A stretch of DNA of 64,000 nt from Cellulophaga baltica (GTDB lineage: Bacteria; Bacteroidota; Bacteroidia; Flavobacteriales; Flavobacteriaceae), in assembly GCF_018861125.1 (NCBI RefSeq), contig NZ_JAHKQN010000020.1:392035-456034 (forward strand), read 5' to 3'. How positions within the stretch are numbered: position 1 is the stretch's first letter; every line of letters begins with the position of its first letter. Shown here piece by piece: positions 48,858-59,274 of this stretch. The notes beneath the pieces are model-generated. The model did not search any database. It worked only from the letters and a program-made list of their open reading frames with translations, and had not been told where the DNA came from. The position numbers and the translations under genes were made by a program.

Positions 48858-48881
48858 TTATTCTTATACATTTTAAAATAG

Positions 48882-48913
48882 AAAAAGCCACAATTTAAAA
48901 TTGTGGCTTTTTT
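48882..48913. terminator. Intrinsic terminator after tsf
   Basis: Arms AAAAAGCCACAATTT (48882-48896) and AAATTGTGGCTTTTT (48898-48912), with a T-run. It can also serve the convergent M61 peptidase gene. Confidence 0.9.
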
Positions 48914-48967
48914 ATGCTTTAGAAATAACAAAAAAAGATACCATTTCTGGCATCTCTAAAACTTTTA

Positions 48968-50836
48968 TTATCCTTTAGTCCAAATATGCAACAAATCTAA
49001 TTGTGATTTAGTTGGATTAGCTACAGGCTTAATAACTTTTGATTGCACCGTAGGCTTCCCAACTTCACCTTGAAGAGTTAATCTCTCACCAGCACGATCT
49101 ACAACCATTATAATTTTCTTTGTTGAAGGCCAACTAAAACTCTGACCAATAACAGATCTCATGGATTCTAAATTGATTAAAGCTCCATCTATAGATTTTA
49201 TAACATCTCCAGCTTTTGCACCTAAATTCTCAAAAAAGCTATTTAATATAACACCTTTACGTATAAATATGGCATTATCATTTTGAGGATCTACATCAAT
49301 ATATGGCACTTCTCCTTTTAAAAAAAAACCACTCTCCTCTTCTTTAGTCCCAATTACTAAACCTACTTTTTGTAAATATATTTCATAGTCTATTGGAGTA
49401 TCACCAATAACATGAGTTTCAAAGAATTCTCCAATTTCAGGGTATGTCATTGCAACAACTTCATCTATAAATAAATCATCTTTAAACGGAGTTGAATCAC
49501 CATATTTTTTAGACAGTTCTTTTAATAACCACAAAACACTTTTTTCTCCATTACTCAAATCTCGCAATGTAATATCTAATGCCATATTTATTAACGTCCC
49601 TTTTTCATACACATTAGCATAGTTGTCTTTAAAACCATCTTCAAGTATATGTTTACTCATTTCAGTAAAAGACATAGTATCATCATATCGTTTTGAATTA
49701 TTTATTTTATCCATAATCCTTTGATAAAACTCTTCTTCATTAATTAAGCCTTGTTGGATTTGAAAAATATTAGCAAAATATTCAGTAGTACCTTCATACA
49801 TCCATAAATGCATAGACATTTTAGGATCATTAAAATCAAAAAATTGAACTTCTTCAGAATGCACACTCAAAGGTGTAACTATATGAAAAAATTCATGTGA
49901 TACAACATCAACCATTGCTTGCTCTAATCTACCACGATCCATAAACTCTGGCAACACAACTACCGTAGAAGTATGATGCTCTAAAGCGCCATAACCTCCT
50001 GCATCATCCTCACCTTCTGAAAGATATAATATAATATTATACTCTTTTGTACTATTAATAGCTCCCAAAAATGATTTTTGAGCAGCCATCATTTTATACA
50101 TTCTATCTTTTAAAGATGCCGCTGTATATGTTTTATTAGGAGAGTAAACACTTAAATTCACAGTAATACCATTTACCTCGAAAGAAACAATATCAGCTGG
50201 AGCATATAAAATAGGGTTATCAGTGACTTGAAAATAACGACTAGCCAAAAAAGTATCAAGGCTTTTAGAAGTTTTTGTCTCATTAATTTTATTCAGAGAG
50301 GTTGTAGCAACTAAATTTTCAGGATGATTTATTGATATTTCATATGGAACTTCCGTTAGGTTTTTAAAATAACCAACAAAACCATGTAAATTTAACATGA
50401 AATTTCGCCCCTTAAGAATATTTGTCCCTGATGGTGAAAAAACAGGATCACCAATAGTACTTTCAGAATCATAAGTGTCATTCACAAAATAAGATACTTT
50501 ATCTAAACTTGCACCATTACTTATCTCCCAAGTATTATCATCTATTTTACTAGTAGAAAGCTCTTTACCTTTATAATCGAAAGCTTTAAAACTCTCAATA
50601 TATTTACCATAGTTATCGGTACTATATGTACCAGGAACAGTTTTAGGAATATAAAAATATACAGTTTGCTCACTAAAAGCACCCGGATCAACTGAAACTA
50701 AAACTTTATCTTCATTAACATTTACTAAATCAATATTTGCTTTTATTAAGGCTTTATCTGCAGAAATTAATTTTTTACCACCTGCACATGCATTTAATAA
50801 AAGTCCTAGGACCAATAAAAAACTTATTTTTTTCAT
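48968..50836 (-). CDS. M61 family (glycyl-aminopeptidase-like) lipoprotein with PDZ domain
   Basis: 622 residues. Signal peptide with lipobox LLNAC (Cys17). An N-terminal beta domain, then the zinc site HEFFH near residue 315, followed by MYEGTTEYFANI which supplies the third ligand glutamate, as in M61. A PDZ domain lies near 510-590 (GAKAGDVIKSIDGALINL). Family role: aminopeptidase or general protein processing in the periplasm. It stands alone between the tsf terminator and the divergent pyrH promoter. Confidence 0.9.
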   Translation of the reverse strand: MKKISFLLVLGLLLNACAGGKKLISADKALIKANIDLVNVNEDKVLVSVDPGAFSEQTVYFYIPKTVPGTYSTDNYGKYIESFKAFDYKGKELSTSKIDDNTWEISNGASLDKVSYFVNDTYDSESTIGDPVFSPSGTNILKGRNFMLNLHGFVGYFKNLTEVPYEISINHPENLVATTSLNKINETKTSKSLDTFLASRYFQVTDNPILYAPADIVSFEVNGITVNLSVYSPNKTYTAASLKDRMYKMMAAQKSFLGAINSTKEYNIILYLSEGEDDAGGYGALEHHTSTVVVLPEFMDRGRLEQAMVDVVSHEFFHIVTPLSVHSEEVQFFDFNDPKMSMHLWMYEGTTEYFANIFQIQQGLINEEEFYQRIMDKINNSKRYDDTMSFTEMSKHILEDGFKDNYANVYEKGTLINMALDITLRDLSNGEKSVLWLLKELSKKYGDSTPFKDDLFIDEVVAMTYPEIGEFFETHVIGDTPIDYEIYLQKVGLVIGTKEEESGFFLKGEVPYIDVDPQNDNAIFIRKGVILNSFFENLGAKAGDVIKSIDGALINLESMRSVIGQSFSWPSTKKIIMVVDRAGERLTLQGEVGKPTVQSKVIKPVANPTKSQLDLLHIWTKG

Positions 50837-50985
50837 ATTTTACTTATAATGTTAGAGTTTGACACAAAGGCCATTATTAGAATAAAGAGCAAGTTTATAA
50901 AAATTAAACAATTAGCCCCTAAAATTGATAAAATATTATCATTACATTAAATTTTAATTGACGCTTTACCATAAAATATTTTGAT

Positions 50986-50993
50986 TATTTTTG
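50986..50993 (+). promoter_or_regulatory. Putative -7 element of pyrH-frr promoter
   Basis: TATTTTTG matches TAnnTTTG and ends 22 bases before the pyrH ATG. Confidence 0.45.
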
Positions 50994-51015
50994 CGATACT
51001 TTAATTAAAAAAACC

Positions 51016-51723
51016 ATGCAATACAAAAGAATTCTTTTAAAACTTAGTGGAGAAGCACTAATGGGAGAAAGACAGTACGGAATTGATCCAAAAAGATTAG
51101 CAGCTTACGCTGAAGAAATAAAAGAAGTTGTTGATAAAGGTATTGAAGTTGCTATAGTTATTGGCGGAGGAAATATTTTTAGAGGCTTAGCTGGTGCAAG
51201 TAACGGCATGGATCGTGTACAAGGTGACCATATGGGTATGTTAGCAACTGTAATAAACGGTTTAGCTTTACAAAGCGCTCTAGAAGAAGCTGATGTACGC
51301 ACACGTTTACAAACCGCAATAAAAATTAATGAAGTAGCTGAGCCTTTTATTCGCAGACGTGCCATGCGACACTTAGAAAAAGGGAGAGTTGTTATTTTTG
51401 GTGGAGGAACAGGTAACCCTTATTTCACAACTGATTCAGCAGCAGTTTTAAGAGCAATTGAAATTGAAGCAGATGTAATATTAAAAGGAACAAGAGTAGA
51501 TGGTATTTACACTTCAGATCCTGAAAAAGATAAAAACGCAACTAAATTTGATACTATTACATTTAAAGACGTATTGAATAAAGGATTAAAAGTAATGGAC
51601 ACAACAGCTTTTACTTTAAGTCAAGAAAATGAACTACCAATTGTTGTTTTTGATATGAACACCACTGGTAATTTAATGAAACTAGTTTCTGGAGAAAATA
51701 TAGGTACTGTAGTTAACAACTAG
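51016..51723 (+). CDS. pyrH: UMP kinase
   Basis: 235 residues, normal length. Amino-acid-kinase motifs: [47 protein letters not shown] and the C-terminal [13 protein letters not shown]. Known role: UMP to UDP, first committed step to UTP/CTP. frr starts 43 bases later; the pair is conserved with tsf and rpsB upstream in many bacteria, here split by the M61 gene. Confidence 0.98.
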   Translation: MQYKRILLKLSGEALMGERQYGIDPKRLAAYAEEIKEVVDKGIEVAIVIGGGNIFRGLAGASNGMDRVQGDHMGMLATVINGLALQSALEEADVRTRLQTAIKINEVAEPFIRRRAMRHLEKGRVVIFGGGTGNPYFTTDSAAVLRAIEIEADVILKGTRVDGIYTSDPEKDKNATKFDTITFKDVLNKGLKVMDTTAFTLSQENELPIVVFDMNTTGNLMKLVSGENIGTVVNN

Positions 51724-51766
51724 ACTTTACTCTAAAAAAAGAAACAAGCTATTAATATATATTAAA

Positions 51767-52324
51767 ATGAACGAAGAAATAGATTTTATTTTAGACAGCA
51801 CAAAAGAAAGTATGAATGGTTCTATGGATCATTTATTAAAGTCTTTCACTAAAATTAGAGCTGGTAAAGCAAGTCCAGTAATGCTTTCAAGTGTTATGGT
51901 TGACTATTATGGATCTGCTACTCCATTAGCACAAGTTGCAAATGTAGCTACACCTGATGCTAGAACAATTACAGTTCAACCTTGGGAAAAGAATATGCTT
52001 CAAGAAATTGAGAAAGCAATTATGATTGCTAACTTAGGCTTTAACCCTATGAACAATGGAGATTTTGTTATTATCAATGTACCACCATTAACTGAGGAAC
52101 GTAGAAAAGATCTTGCAAAGCAAGCTAAAGCAGAAGCCGAAGACGCAAAAATTGGAATTAGAAATGCAAGACAAGAAGCTAATAAAGAAATTAAAGGCCT
52201 TGATAACGCATCAGAAGATTTAAAGAAAAATGCGGAAGCAGATGTACAAGAGCTTACTAATTTATATAGTAAGAAAATTGATGAAGCTTTAGTAGTAAAA
52301 GAAGCTGAAATAATGAAAGTATAA
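51767..52324 (+). CDS. frr: Ribosome recycling factor
   Basis: 185 residues, usual length. Family signatures: FTKIRAGKASPVML, QPWEKNMLQEIEKAI, NVPPLTEERRKDLAKQAK and GIRNARQEANKEIK. Known role: splits the post-termination ribosome with EF-G. A moderate terminator-like hairpin follows. Confidence 0.98.
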   Translation: MNEEIDFILDSTKESMNGSMDHLLKSFTKIRAGKASPVMLSSVMVDYYGSATPLAQVANVATPDARTITVQPWEKNMLQEIEKAIMIANLGFNPMNNGDFVIINVPPLTEERRKDLAKQAKAEAEDAKIGIRNARQEANKEIKGLDNASEDLKKNAEADVQELTNLYSKKIDEALVVKEAEIMKV

Positions 52325-52347
52325 TTACATTTCATTTTTCAAATAAA

Positions 52348-52385
52348 AAATAAAGAGTGGCATATTGTCACTCTTTGTGTTTTAT
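52348..52385 (+). terminator. Probable terminator after frr
   Basis: Arms AAAGAGTG (52352-52359) and CACTCTTT (52369-52376), extendable by a wobble pair, followed by GTGTTTTA. Weaker than the other terminators because the T-run is interrupted. Confidence 0.6.
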
Positions 52386-52453
52386 AAGCATAAAGTTCAC
52401 ACAAATTAAGTATTTAGCCTACCTGTTTTTTGTGATTACCCATAATCATTTTC

Positions 52454-52461
52454 TACCTTTG
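52454..52461 (+). promoter_or_regulatory. Putative -7 element of the MMPL exporter gene
   Basis: TACCTTTG matches TAnnTTTG and ends 20 bases before the ATG. A TTG lies 21 bases upstream (52430-52432), slightly wider than the 19-base optimum. Confidence 0.5.
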
Positions 52462-52481
52462 TATGAATTGTAAAAAATATC

Positions 52482-54866
52482 ATGGTTGCAAAATTAACTA
52501 AAGGTTTTTGGCCAAAAACCGCAAGTATTATTCTAAGAAATAGAATACTAATTCTTCTATTAATAATCGCTTCAACAATATTTTTAGCCTTACAATGGGA
52601 TAAAATGCGATTCTCTAGCTCACAAGCTAACTTATTACCAGATCATCACCCAGTAAATATACAATATCAATCATTTTTAAAAACGTTTGGTGAAGAGGGA
52701 AATGTAATGGTTTTAGCCGTTAAAGACAGCTCACTATTTACTCCTAAAAAATTTAATAATTGGAATAAGTTTAGCAAGCAATTAGCAGCTTTTCCTGAGG
52801 TTGATTTTGTTTTATCAACAGATAACCTCCAAGAGCTTATAAAAGACACTGTTCAGCAAAAATTTGTGTTAGAAAATTTCATAAAGGAAAAACCTAGCAC
52901 GAAGGCTGAAGTTGATTCATTATCATCACACTTATTCAACAATCTACCTTTTTATGAAGATTTAATATATAACAAAGAGTCTAAAACTATTAGAACAATT
53001 GTTTATTTAGATAAAGATATAATTAATACCTCCGCTCGTAAAGATTTTATACTTGAAGATTTAAAAGTTTTAGTTTCAAATTTTGAAGAAGAAACAGATT
53101 TAGATGTTCACGTTTCTGGTATGCCATACATCAGAACAATGAACTCTCAGAATATTATTGATGAGATTGGTATTTTTATATTGGCTGCACTTGGTGTTAC
53201 TTCATTAATATTCTTTTTCTTTTTTAGAAGTTTTAGAGCTACATTCATATCAATGTGTGTGGTAGTTATTGGTGTCATGTGGTCATTTGGTATTCTTGGC
53301 CTTTTACAATATGAAATCACTGTTTTAACAGCACTTATTCCGCCACTAATTATTGTAATTGGTATTCCCAACTGTATCTTTTTAATAAACAAATACCAAC
53401 AAGAAGTTAAAAAACACGGTAACCAAGCTTTGTCATTACAACGTGTAATCTCTAAAATTGGAAATGCCACGTTAATGACTAACATAACTACAGCTTCTGG
53501 TTTTGCTACATTTATTATTACAGATAGTCAGTTATTAAAGGAGTTTGGTGTTGTTGCTTCAATAAATATTATATGTATATTTATTTTATCATTATTAATA
53601 ATACCTACAGTTTATAGCTTTTTACATTTACCAAAAACTAAGCACTTAAAGCATTTGAATAAAAGGTGGATTGATACTTTTGTAAGTTGGATGGAGAATA
53701 TAGTCCGAGAAAAAAGAATATCAGTTTACGTAGTTTCAATCTCATTATTAGTACTGAGTATTATTGGCATTTATCAAATTGATATTTCCGGTAGTCCTAT
53801 TGAAGACATGCCTAAAGACAAAGAGTTCTTTAGAGACATTCGCTTTTTTGAACAAGAGTTTGACGGTATTATGCCAGTTGAAATTGTTGTAGACACAAAA
53901 AGAAAAAAAGGGGTTTTAAAACCAGCCACATTAAAAAGAATAGATGAACTTAGTCAAATCATTCATGAAATTCCTGAATTATCAAGGCCAGTTTCTGCCG
54001 TTGATTTAGTAAAATATTCTAAACAGGCTTTCTATAATGGTATTCCAAAATATTACCAGTTACCAACAACGCAAGAGAATACTTTTATTATGGATGTTGC
54101 TAGAAAATCTTCTTCTGACGGTAATCTATTAAAAAGTTTTGTTGATTCAACTGGACAAACAGCACGTATTACAACTTTTATGAAAGATGTAAAAACAACG
54201 CGCATGGAGTCTATCGAAAACAAATTATTAGAAAATATTGAAAAGATATTTCCTTCAGAAAGGTACAACGTATATTTAACAGGTAGTGCACTTATTTTCT
54301 TAAAAGGAACAAAGTATTTAGTTAATAATCTAATCATGTCATTAGCATTAGCAATTGGTCTTATTGCCTTGTTTATGGCCTATTTATTCCGTTCTTTTAA
54401 AATGATTATCATATCATTAATTCCAAACTTACTACCTCTAGTTATTACTGCTGGATTAATGGGGTTTATAGGCGTACCGATAAAACCTTCAACAATATTA
54501 GTATTTAGTATTGCATTTGGTATATCAGTAGATGATACAATTCATTTTTTAGCAAAGTACAGACAAGAGTTGACTGCTAACAAATGGAAAATAAAAGTTT
54601 CAGTTTATAATGCATTACGTGAAACCGGCGTTAGTATGTTTTACACATCAATAGTATTATTTTTTGGATTTTCAGTATTTACAATTTCAAGCTTTGGTGG
54701 TACCGTAGCATTAGGTGCATTAGTATCAGCAACATTATTATTAGCCATGTTAGCAAACTTAATCTTGCTTCCATCTTTATTATTATCATTAGAGCGAAAT
54801 ATTGCGAATAAAGAAGTATTAAAAAAACCACAGATTGACATCTTACCTAAAGATGAAGAACTATAA
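52482..54866 (+). CDS. RND superfamily (MMPL-type) exporter
   Basis: 794 residues with two repeated halves, each with one helix, a periplasmic domain and about five helices (near 230-380 and 620-775). The transport acids are in the second half (GISVDDTIHFLAKYRQE); the first half has the matching region with GIPNCIFLINKYQQE. This is the COG1033-like MMPL group, which moves lipids or hydrophobic molecules; the substrate is unknown. No membrane-fusion or outer-membrane partner gene is adjacent. It has its own promoter and is followed by asnS with its own -7 element. Confidence 0.9.
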   Translation: MVAKLTKGFWPKTASIILRNRILILLLIIASTIFLALQWDKMRFSSSQANLLPDHHPVNIQYQSFLKTFGEEGNVMVLAVKDSSLFTPKKFNNWNKFSKQLAAFPEVDFVLSTDNLQELIKDTVQQKFVLENFIKEKPSTKAEVDSLSSHLFNNLPFYEDLIYNKESKTIRTIVYLDKDIINTSARKDFILEDLKVLVSNFEEETDLDVHVSGMPYIRTMNSQNIIDEIGIFILAALGVTSLIFFFFFRSFRATFISMCVVVIGVMWSFGILGLLQYEITVLTALIPPLIIVIGIPNCIFLINKYQQEVKKHGNQALSLQRVISKIGNATLMTNITTASGFATFIITDSQLLKEFGVVASINIICIFILSLLIIPTVYSFLHLPKTKHLKHLNKRWIDTFVSWMENIVREKRISVYVVSISLLVLSIIGIYQIDISGSPIEDMPKDKEFFRDIRFFEQEFDGIMPVEIVVDTKRKKGVLKPATLKRIDELSQIIHEIPELSRPVSAVDLVKYSKQAFYNGIPKYYQLPTTQENTFIMDVARKSSSDGNLLKSFVDSTGQTARITTFMKDVKTTRMESIENKLLENIEKIFPSERYNVYLTGSALIFLKGTKYLVNNLIMSLALAIGLIALFMAYLFRSFKMIIISLIPNLLPLVITAGLMGFIGVPIKPSTILVFSIAFGISVDDTIHFLAKYRQELTANKWKIKVSVYNALRETGVSMFYTSIVLFFGFSVFTISSFGGTVALGALVSATLLLAMLANLILLPSLLLSLERNIANKEVLKKPQIDILPKDEEL

Positions 54867-54919
54867 ATAACATAAATTAGAATTACATTTAACAAGTAAA
54901 ACCTTTTTATCAAAATAGG

Positions 54920-54927
54920 TATATTTG
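54920..54927 (+). promoter_or_regulatory. Putative -7 element of asnS promoter
   Basis: TATATTTG matches TAnnTTTG, 24 bases before the ATG at 54952. It covers the alternative TTG start at 54925 and so supports the ATG. Confidence 0.45.
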
Positions 54928-54951
54928 CTAATCAAAAATAGAAATATCAAA

Positions 54952-56385
54952 ATGAAATCATATAGCATAAAAGAACTACTATCATCTAATCTTTCATTAC
55001 AAGAAGTAAGCGTAGAAGGTTGGGTTAAAACATTTAGAAGCAATAGATTTATTGCATTAAATGATGGATCTGTATTAAGTAATATACAATGTGTAGTAGA
55101 TTTTGAAAATTTTGATGAAGCCTTATTAAAGCAAGTTTCTACAGGAGCTGCACTTAAAATCTCAGGTACTTTGGTTGAAAGTCAAGGTCGAGGACAAAGT
55201 GTTGAAATACAAGTAAAAGAATTAGAAGTATTAGGTACTTCTGATCCTGACACTTACCCTATTCAGCCAAAAAAACACTCTTTAGAGTTTTTAAGAGAAA
55301 AAGCACACTTAAGAGTTAGGACTAATACCTTTGCTGCAGTTATGCGTGTTAGATCTGCCTTATCATTTGCAATACACAAGTATTTTCAAGATAATGGATT
55401 TTATAACGTACATACACCAATCATTACAGGTTCAGATGCTGAGGGTGCTGGTGAAATGTTTCGTGTTTCGACCTTAGATCAAAAAAAACCACCATTAACT
55501 GAAGATGGTGAAATAGATTTTAAACAAGACTTTTTTGGCAAGGAAACAAACTTAACTGTTTCAGGTCAATTGGAAGCTGAGACTTTTGCTATGGCACTAG
55601 GTAAAGTTTATACTTTTGGCCCAACTTTTAGAGCTGAGAACTCAAATACATCTAGACATTTAGCTGAATTTTGGATGATTGAACCAGAGGTTGCATTTAA
55701 TGATTTAGATGCAAATATGGATCTTGCTGAAGATTTTATAAAAGATGTAATCAACTACGTTTTAGAAAACTGTAATGAAGATTTACAATTTTTAGAAAAA
55801 CGTTTAATTGATGAAGAAAAAACAAAGCCACAAGCAGAGCGTAGTGATATGCCATTAATCGAAAAATTAAAGTTTGTTGCTGACAATAACTTTAAAAGAG
55901 TTTCTTATACTGAGGCTATTGACATTTTAAAGAACTGTAAGCCTAACAAAAAGAAAAAATTCCAATACGTAATTGAAGAATGGGGTGCAGATTTACAAAG
56001 TGAACACGAACGTTACTTAGTAGAAAAGCACTTTAACTGTCCAGTAATATTATTTGATTACCCAGCTGATATTAAAGCATTTTATATGCGTTTAAATGAA
56101 GATGGTAAAACAGTAAGAGCAATGGATATCTTATTCCCAGGCATTGGTGAAATAGTTGGTGGTTCTCAACGTGAAGAGCGTTTAGATGTTTTAAAAGAAA
56201 AAGTAGCTGCTTTAGGTATAGATGAAGAAGAACTTTGGTGGTATCTTGACCTTAGAAAATTTGGTACAGCTGTACATAGTGGATTTGGTCTAGGTTTTGA
56301 ACGTTTAGTACTTTTCGCGACAGGAATGGGCAACATTAGAGACGTTATCCCTTTCCCAAGAACACCTCAAAATGCTGAATTTTAA
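54952..56385 (+). CDS. asnS: Asparaginyl-tRNA synthetase
   Basis: 477 residues from the ATG at 54952 ([13 protein letters not shown]). OB-fold anticodon domain at about 15-110 ([20 protein letters not shown]), then the class II catalytic core with motif 2 ([21 protein letters not shown]) and motif 3 ([20 protein letters not shown]). The final [15 protein letters not shown] is typical of AsnRS. Its presence suggests direct charging of tRNA-Asn. rpoN starts 41 bases later. Confidence 0.98.
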   Translation: MKSYSIKELLSSNLSLQEVSVEGWVKTFRSNRFIALNDGSVLSNIQCVVDFENFDEALLKQVSTGAALKISGTLVESQGRGQSVEIQVKELEVLGTSDPDTYPIQPKKHSLEFLREKAHLRVRTNTFAAVMRVRSALSFAIHKYFQDNGFYNVHTPIITGSDAEGAGEMFRVSTLDQKKPPLTEDGEIDFKQDFFGKETNLTVSGQLEAETFAMALGKVYTFGPTFRAENSNTSRHLAEFWMIEPEVAFNDLDANMDLAEDFIKDVINYVLENCNEDLQFLEKRLIDEEKTKPQAERSDMPLIEKLKFVADNNFKRVSYTEAIDILKNCKPNKKKKFQYVIEEWGADLQSEHERYLVEKHFNCPVILFDYPADIKAFYMRLNEDGKTVRAMDILFPGIGEIVGGSQREERLDVLKEKVAALGIDEEELWWYLDLRKFGTAVHSGFGLGFERLVLFATGMGNIRDVIPFPRTPQNAEF

Positions 56386-56426
56386 TTCTGAAAACCTTAA
56401 CTTTATAAGAAAGAATATCACTTTAT

Positions 56427-57881
56427 ATGTTAAAACAACATTTATCATTTAAATTATCACAGAAACTTTCTCCTCAACAGATTCAGTTGATGAAACTGAT
56501 TCAACTCCCTACGCAAGCTTTTGAACAACGTTTAAAACAAGAAATAGAAGAAAATCCTGCTTTAGAAACAGGAAAAGAGGAATCTGATAATTTTGATGAT
56601 GAATACGATGATAATTTTGACCAGAGTGATAATGAAACTATAGAAGCTGAAGACATCAATATTGATGAATATTTAAGTGACGATGAAATACCTGAGTATA
56701 GAACTCAAGCAAATAATTACAGTGCTGATGATGATGAAAAAACAGTACCATATGCTGCGGGAACATCTTTCAATCAATATTTAATAAATCAATTAAACAC
56801 AGTTTATTTAAGTGATGATGAGTGGTCAATAGCTGAATTTTTGGTGGGTAGTATTGATGAAAGCGGCTATATTAGAAGGCCTATTGGTGATATTTTAGAT
56901 GATTTAGCCTTCACTCAAAATATTTATACAGAAGAAGAAACGATTCATAAAATATTAAAAACAGTTCAGCAATTAGATCCTCCAGGTGTTGGAGCTACTT
57001 CCCTTGAAGAGTGTTTAATTATACAGCTAAAAAGAAAAGAACTTACGCCGAGTATAGAACTTGCCATTACTATTCTAGATAAATCGTTTGAACAATTTAC
57101 CAAAAAGCATTATAAAAAATTAATCCAAAAACATAACATAACTGAAGAAGAATTACGAAATGCAATTTTAGAGATTGAAAAATTAAACCCTAAACCAGGA
57201 GGTTCCTATTCTGGAAACTTAAGAATGATAGAACATATTGTTCCTGATTTTTCAATAAAGATTGTTGATGGTGAATTAGAGCTAATGTTAAATGGAAGAA
57301 ACGCACCAGAATTGCATGTTTCTAAAGATTATAATAACATGCTTGAAGGGTATAAAAACTCAAAAGAAAAATCTAAAGCCCAAAAAGATACTGTTTTATT
57401 TATCAAACAAAAATTGGATGCCGCAAAGTGGTTTATAGATGCTATAAAACAGAGACAGCAGACTTTATTTGTGACTATGAATACGATAATGGAATATCAA
57501 AAAGAATATTTTTTAACAGGTGATGAACGTAACATTCGACCTATGATATTGAAAGATATTGCTGACACCATCGGCATGGATGTTTCAACAGTTTCTAGAG
57601 TTGCTAACAGCAAATATGTTGATACACCATACGGAACTAAACTTATAAAAGATTATTTCTCTGAGTCAATGAAAAATGATCAGGGAGAAGATGTTTCAAC
57701 TAAAGAAATAAAGAAAATTTTAGAAAACGTAGTTAATGAAGAACCTAAGAGAAAACCTTTAACTGACGATAAATTAGCTGAAATATTAAAAGAAAAGGGT
57801 TACCCTATTGCTCGTAGAACTGTAGCTAAATACCGAGAACAACTTGGAATTCCAGTTGCAAGAATGCGAAAAGAAATATAA
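56427..57881 (+). CDS. rpoN: RNA polymerase sigma-54 factor
   Basis: 484 residues. Region I is Gln/Leu-rich (LSPQQIQLMKLIQLP, then EIEENPALE). Region II is acidic (near 50-110). The core-binding part contains QQLDPPGVGATSLEECL. The DNA-binding part ends with the RpoN box, ARRTVAKYREQLGIP. Known role: enhancer-dependent transcription with AAA+ activators, none of which is encoded here. The stop codon overlaps the next ATG by one base. Confidence 0.97.
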   Translation: MLKQHLSFKLSQKLSPQQIQLMKLIQLPTQAFEQRLKQEIEENPALETGKEESDNFDDEYDDNFDQSDNETIEAEDINIDEYLSDDEIPEYRTQANNYSADDDEKTVPYAAGTSFNQYLINQLNTVYLSDDEWSIAEFLVGSIDESGYIRRPIGDILDDLAFTQNIYTEEETIHKILKTVQQLDPPGVGATSLEECLIIQLKRKELTPSIELAITILDKSFEQFTKKHYKKLIQKHNITEEELRNAILEIEKLNPKPGGSYSGNLRMIEHIVPDFSIKIVDGELELMLNGRNAPELHVSKDYNNMLEGYKNSKEKSKAQKDTVLFIKQKLDAAKWFIDAIKQRQQTLFVTMNTIMEYQKEYFLTGDERNIRPMILKDIADTIGMDVSTVSRVANSKYVDTPYGTKLIKDYFSESMKNDQGEDVSTKEIKKILENVVNEEPKRKPLTDDKLAEILKEKGYPIARRTVAKYREQLGIPVARMRKEI

Positions 57882-58486
57882 TGAGAGTATTCTTAAAAAT
57901 TATAACGTATTTATTCTACCCTTTATTTATTCCAATTTATGGAACTTTAATATATTTTCTAGTCACTAAAAAATATACTTCATTTGAAATGCAAATAGGC
58001 AATCTACTACCTATATTTATATTAACTGTAGTTATACCTAGCATATGCTTTATTATTTTACAAAATGTGGGAATGATAAAGTCAATTTTAATGAAAACAA
58101 CTGAAGAACGTAAATATCCAATATACATTTGTATATCACTTTTCTTCTTAATAGTTTACAAAGTAATACCAAACAATTACACTTCTGAACTATATTACTA
58201 TTTCATAGGTTTAATAATAGGACTATTTACAACTTTAGCATTGCTTTTTATTAACTTTAAGAGCAGTTTGCACATGTTAGGTATTGGTAGCCTAGTAATG
58301 TATTTAATTAGTCTAAGCATTCATTTTGAAATAAACATAACTATATCAATTAGTATTTTAATAGCCTTAACGGGTTTAATTGCTTCATCTAGATTATATT
58401 TTAAAGCACATAAAAAAATTGAAGTGTTAGGAGGCCTATTAATTGGTATAATATCACAATTTATAACATTATCTTATTGGTTATAA
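57881..58486 (+). CDS. PAP2-like integral membrane protein
   Basis: 201 residues, about six membrane helices. It keeps remnants of the type 2 phosphatidic acid phosphatase motifs: ERKYP in place of K-x6-RP, SSLHM in place of PSGH, and SRLYFKAHKKIE matching SR-x5-H-x3-D with Glu for Asp. Whether it is catalytic is uncertain because of these changes. Its ATG overlaps the rpoN stop (TAATG), so it is translationally coupled to rpoN. Its last six bases overlap the end of the convergent beta-barrel gene. Confidence 0.75.
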   Translation: MRVFLKIITYLFYPLFIPIYGTLIYFLVTKKYTSFEMQIGNLLPIFILTVVIPSICFIILQNVGMIKSILMKTTEERKYPIYICISLFFLIVYKVIPNNYTSELYYYFIGLIIGLFTTLALLFINFKSSLHMLGIGSLVMYLISLSIHFEINITISISILIALTGLIASSRLYFKAHKKIEVLGGLLIGIISQFITLSYWL

Positions 58487-59176
58487 TAGATAGAAAATAA
58501 GACCTAGTCTCAATGGTTTAAATTCAATACTTTCTCCAGTGTCCAATACTGCATCTTCTTTTAAAAAACTATTAAGTGCATAATATAAATGAAGGTTAAA
58601 AGTGTTATAACCGAAATTAAAAGTTAAACCGTAATTAACTTTTTCAATATCAGTGTTACTAAACCCTTCCCTATAATCATCAGTAACCAAAACAGATCTG
58701 TAACCAAAATTATAAGCAAGCTTAAAGCCTGTATAAACACGGAAAAACTTATAATCAGTTGGCGTTGATGTTCTCCATCGAAATTGAAAAGGAAATTCAA
58801 CACTATGAGTTTCAAATTTACTTCTTATCAAATCAATGTCGTCAGAATCAGTAGTATATTGAATAATTCCGTTTGATTCTGTACTAATTAAATTAGAATA
58901 ATATGAATTATTAGCATAACCAAGACCTATTCCTATACCAAAATTACGTTTTCTATTTAACGGAATATCTCTGATAACACCCAATTGTAAACCATAAGAA
59001 AAATTACGCTGTGTAACATCTGATGGCTTATCATTCATAAAATTATAATTTAAACCAAAATATATTTGATCTTCTAAATACTTTGAATCAACAGTTTTAG
59101 AATTGGTGTATTCTTGTTGTTGCGCTAAAAGAAAAAAGGGCAAAATTAAAACTAAAAGAAATAAGCTTTGTTTCAT
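58481..59176 (-). CDS. PorT-like outer-membrane beta-barrel protein
   Basis: 231 residues. Signal peptide (MKQSLFLLVLILPFFLLAQ), then alternating beta strands rich in Tyr, Phe, Asn and Gly, ending in LGLIFYLL. It resembles the PorT/outer-membrane beta-barrel group of Bacteroidota; PorT itself (SprT in gliding flavobacteria) belongs to the type IX secretion system, but I cannot assign this copy to that role from sequence. It is separated by a terminator from the upstream ExbB/D operon and overlaps the PAP2-like gene by 6 bases at the 3' end. Confidence 0.72.
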   Translation of the reverse strand: MKQSLFLLVLILPFFLLAQQQEYTNSKTVDSKYLEDQIYFGLNYNFMNDKPSDVTQRNFSYGLQLGVIRDIPLNRKRNFGIGIGLGYANNSYYSNLISTESNGIIQYTTDSDDIDLIRSKFETHSVEFPFQFRWRTSTPTDYKFFRVYTGFKLAYNFGYRSVLVTDDYREGFSNTDIEKVNYGLTFNFGYNTFNLHLYYALNSFLKEDAVLDTGESIEFKPLRLGLIFYLL

Positions 59177-59205
59177 AAATTAAAGGTAATAAAATGATAA
59201 AGCAT

Positions 59206-59238
59206 AAAAAAAGCGCTTCAAAATAAATTTGAAGCGCT
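59206..59238 (-). terminator. Intrinsic terminator of the ExbB/ExbD operon
   Basis: Arms AGCGCTTCAAA (59212-59222) and TTTGAAGCGCT (59228-59238), followed on the minus strand by a T-run. It lies 36 bases after the last exbD stop. Confidence 0.9.
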
Positions 59239-59274
59239 ATATAGTAATTTTGAAAGAAAAAATTTAACTACACT

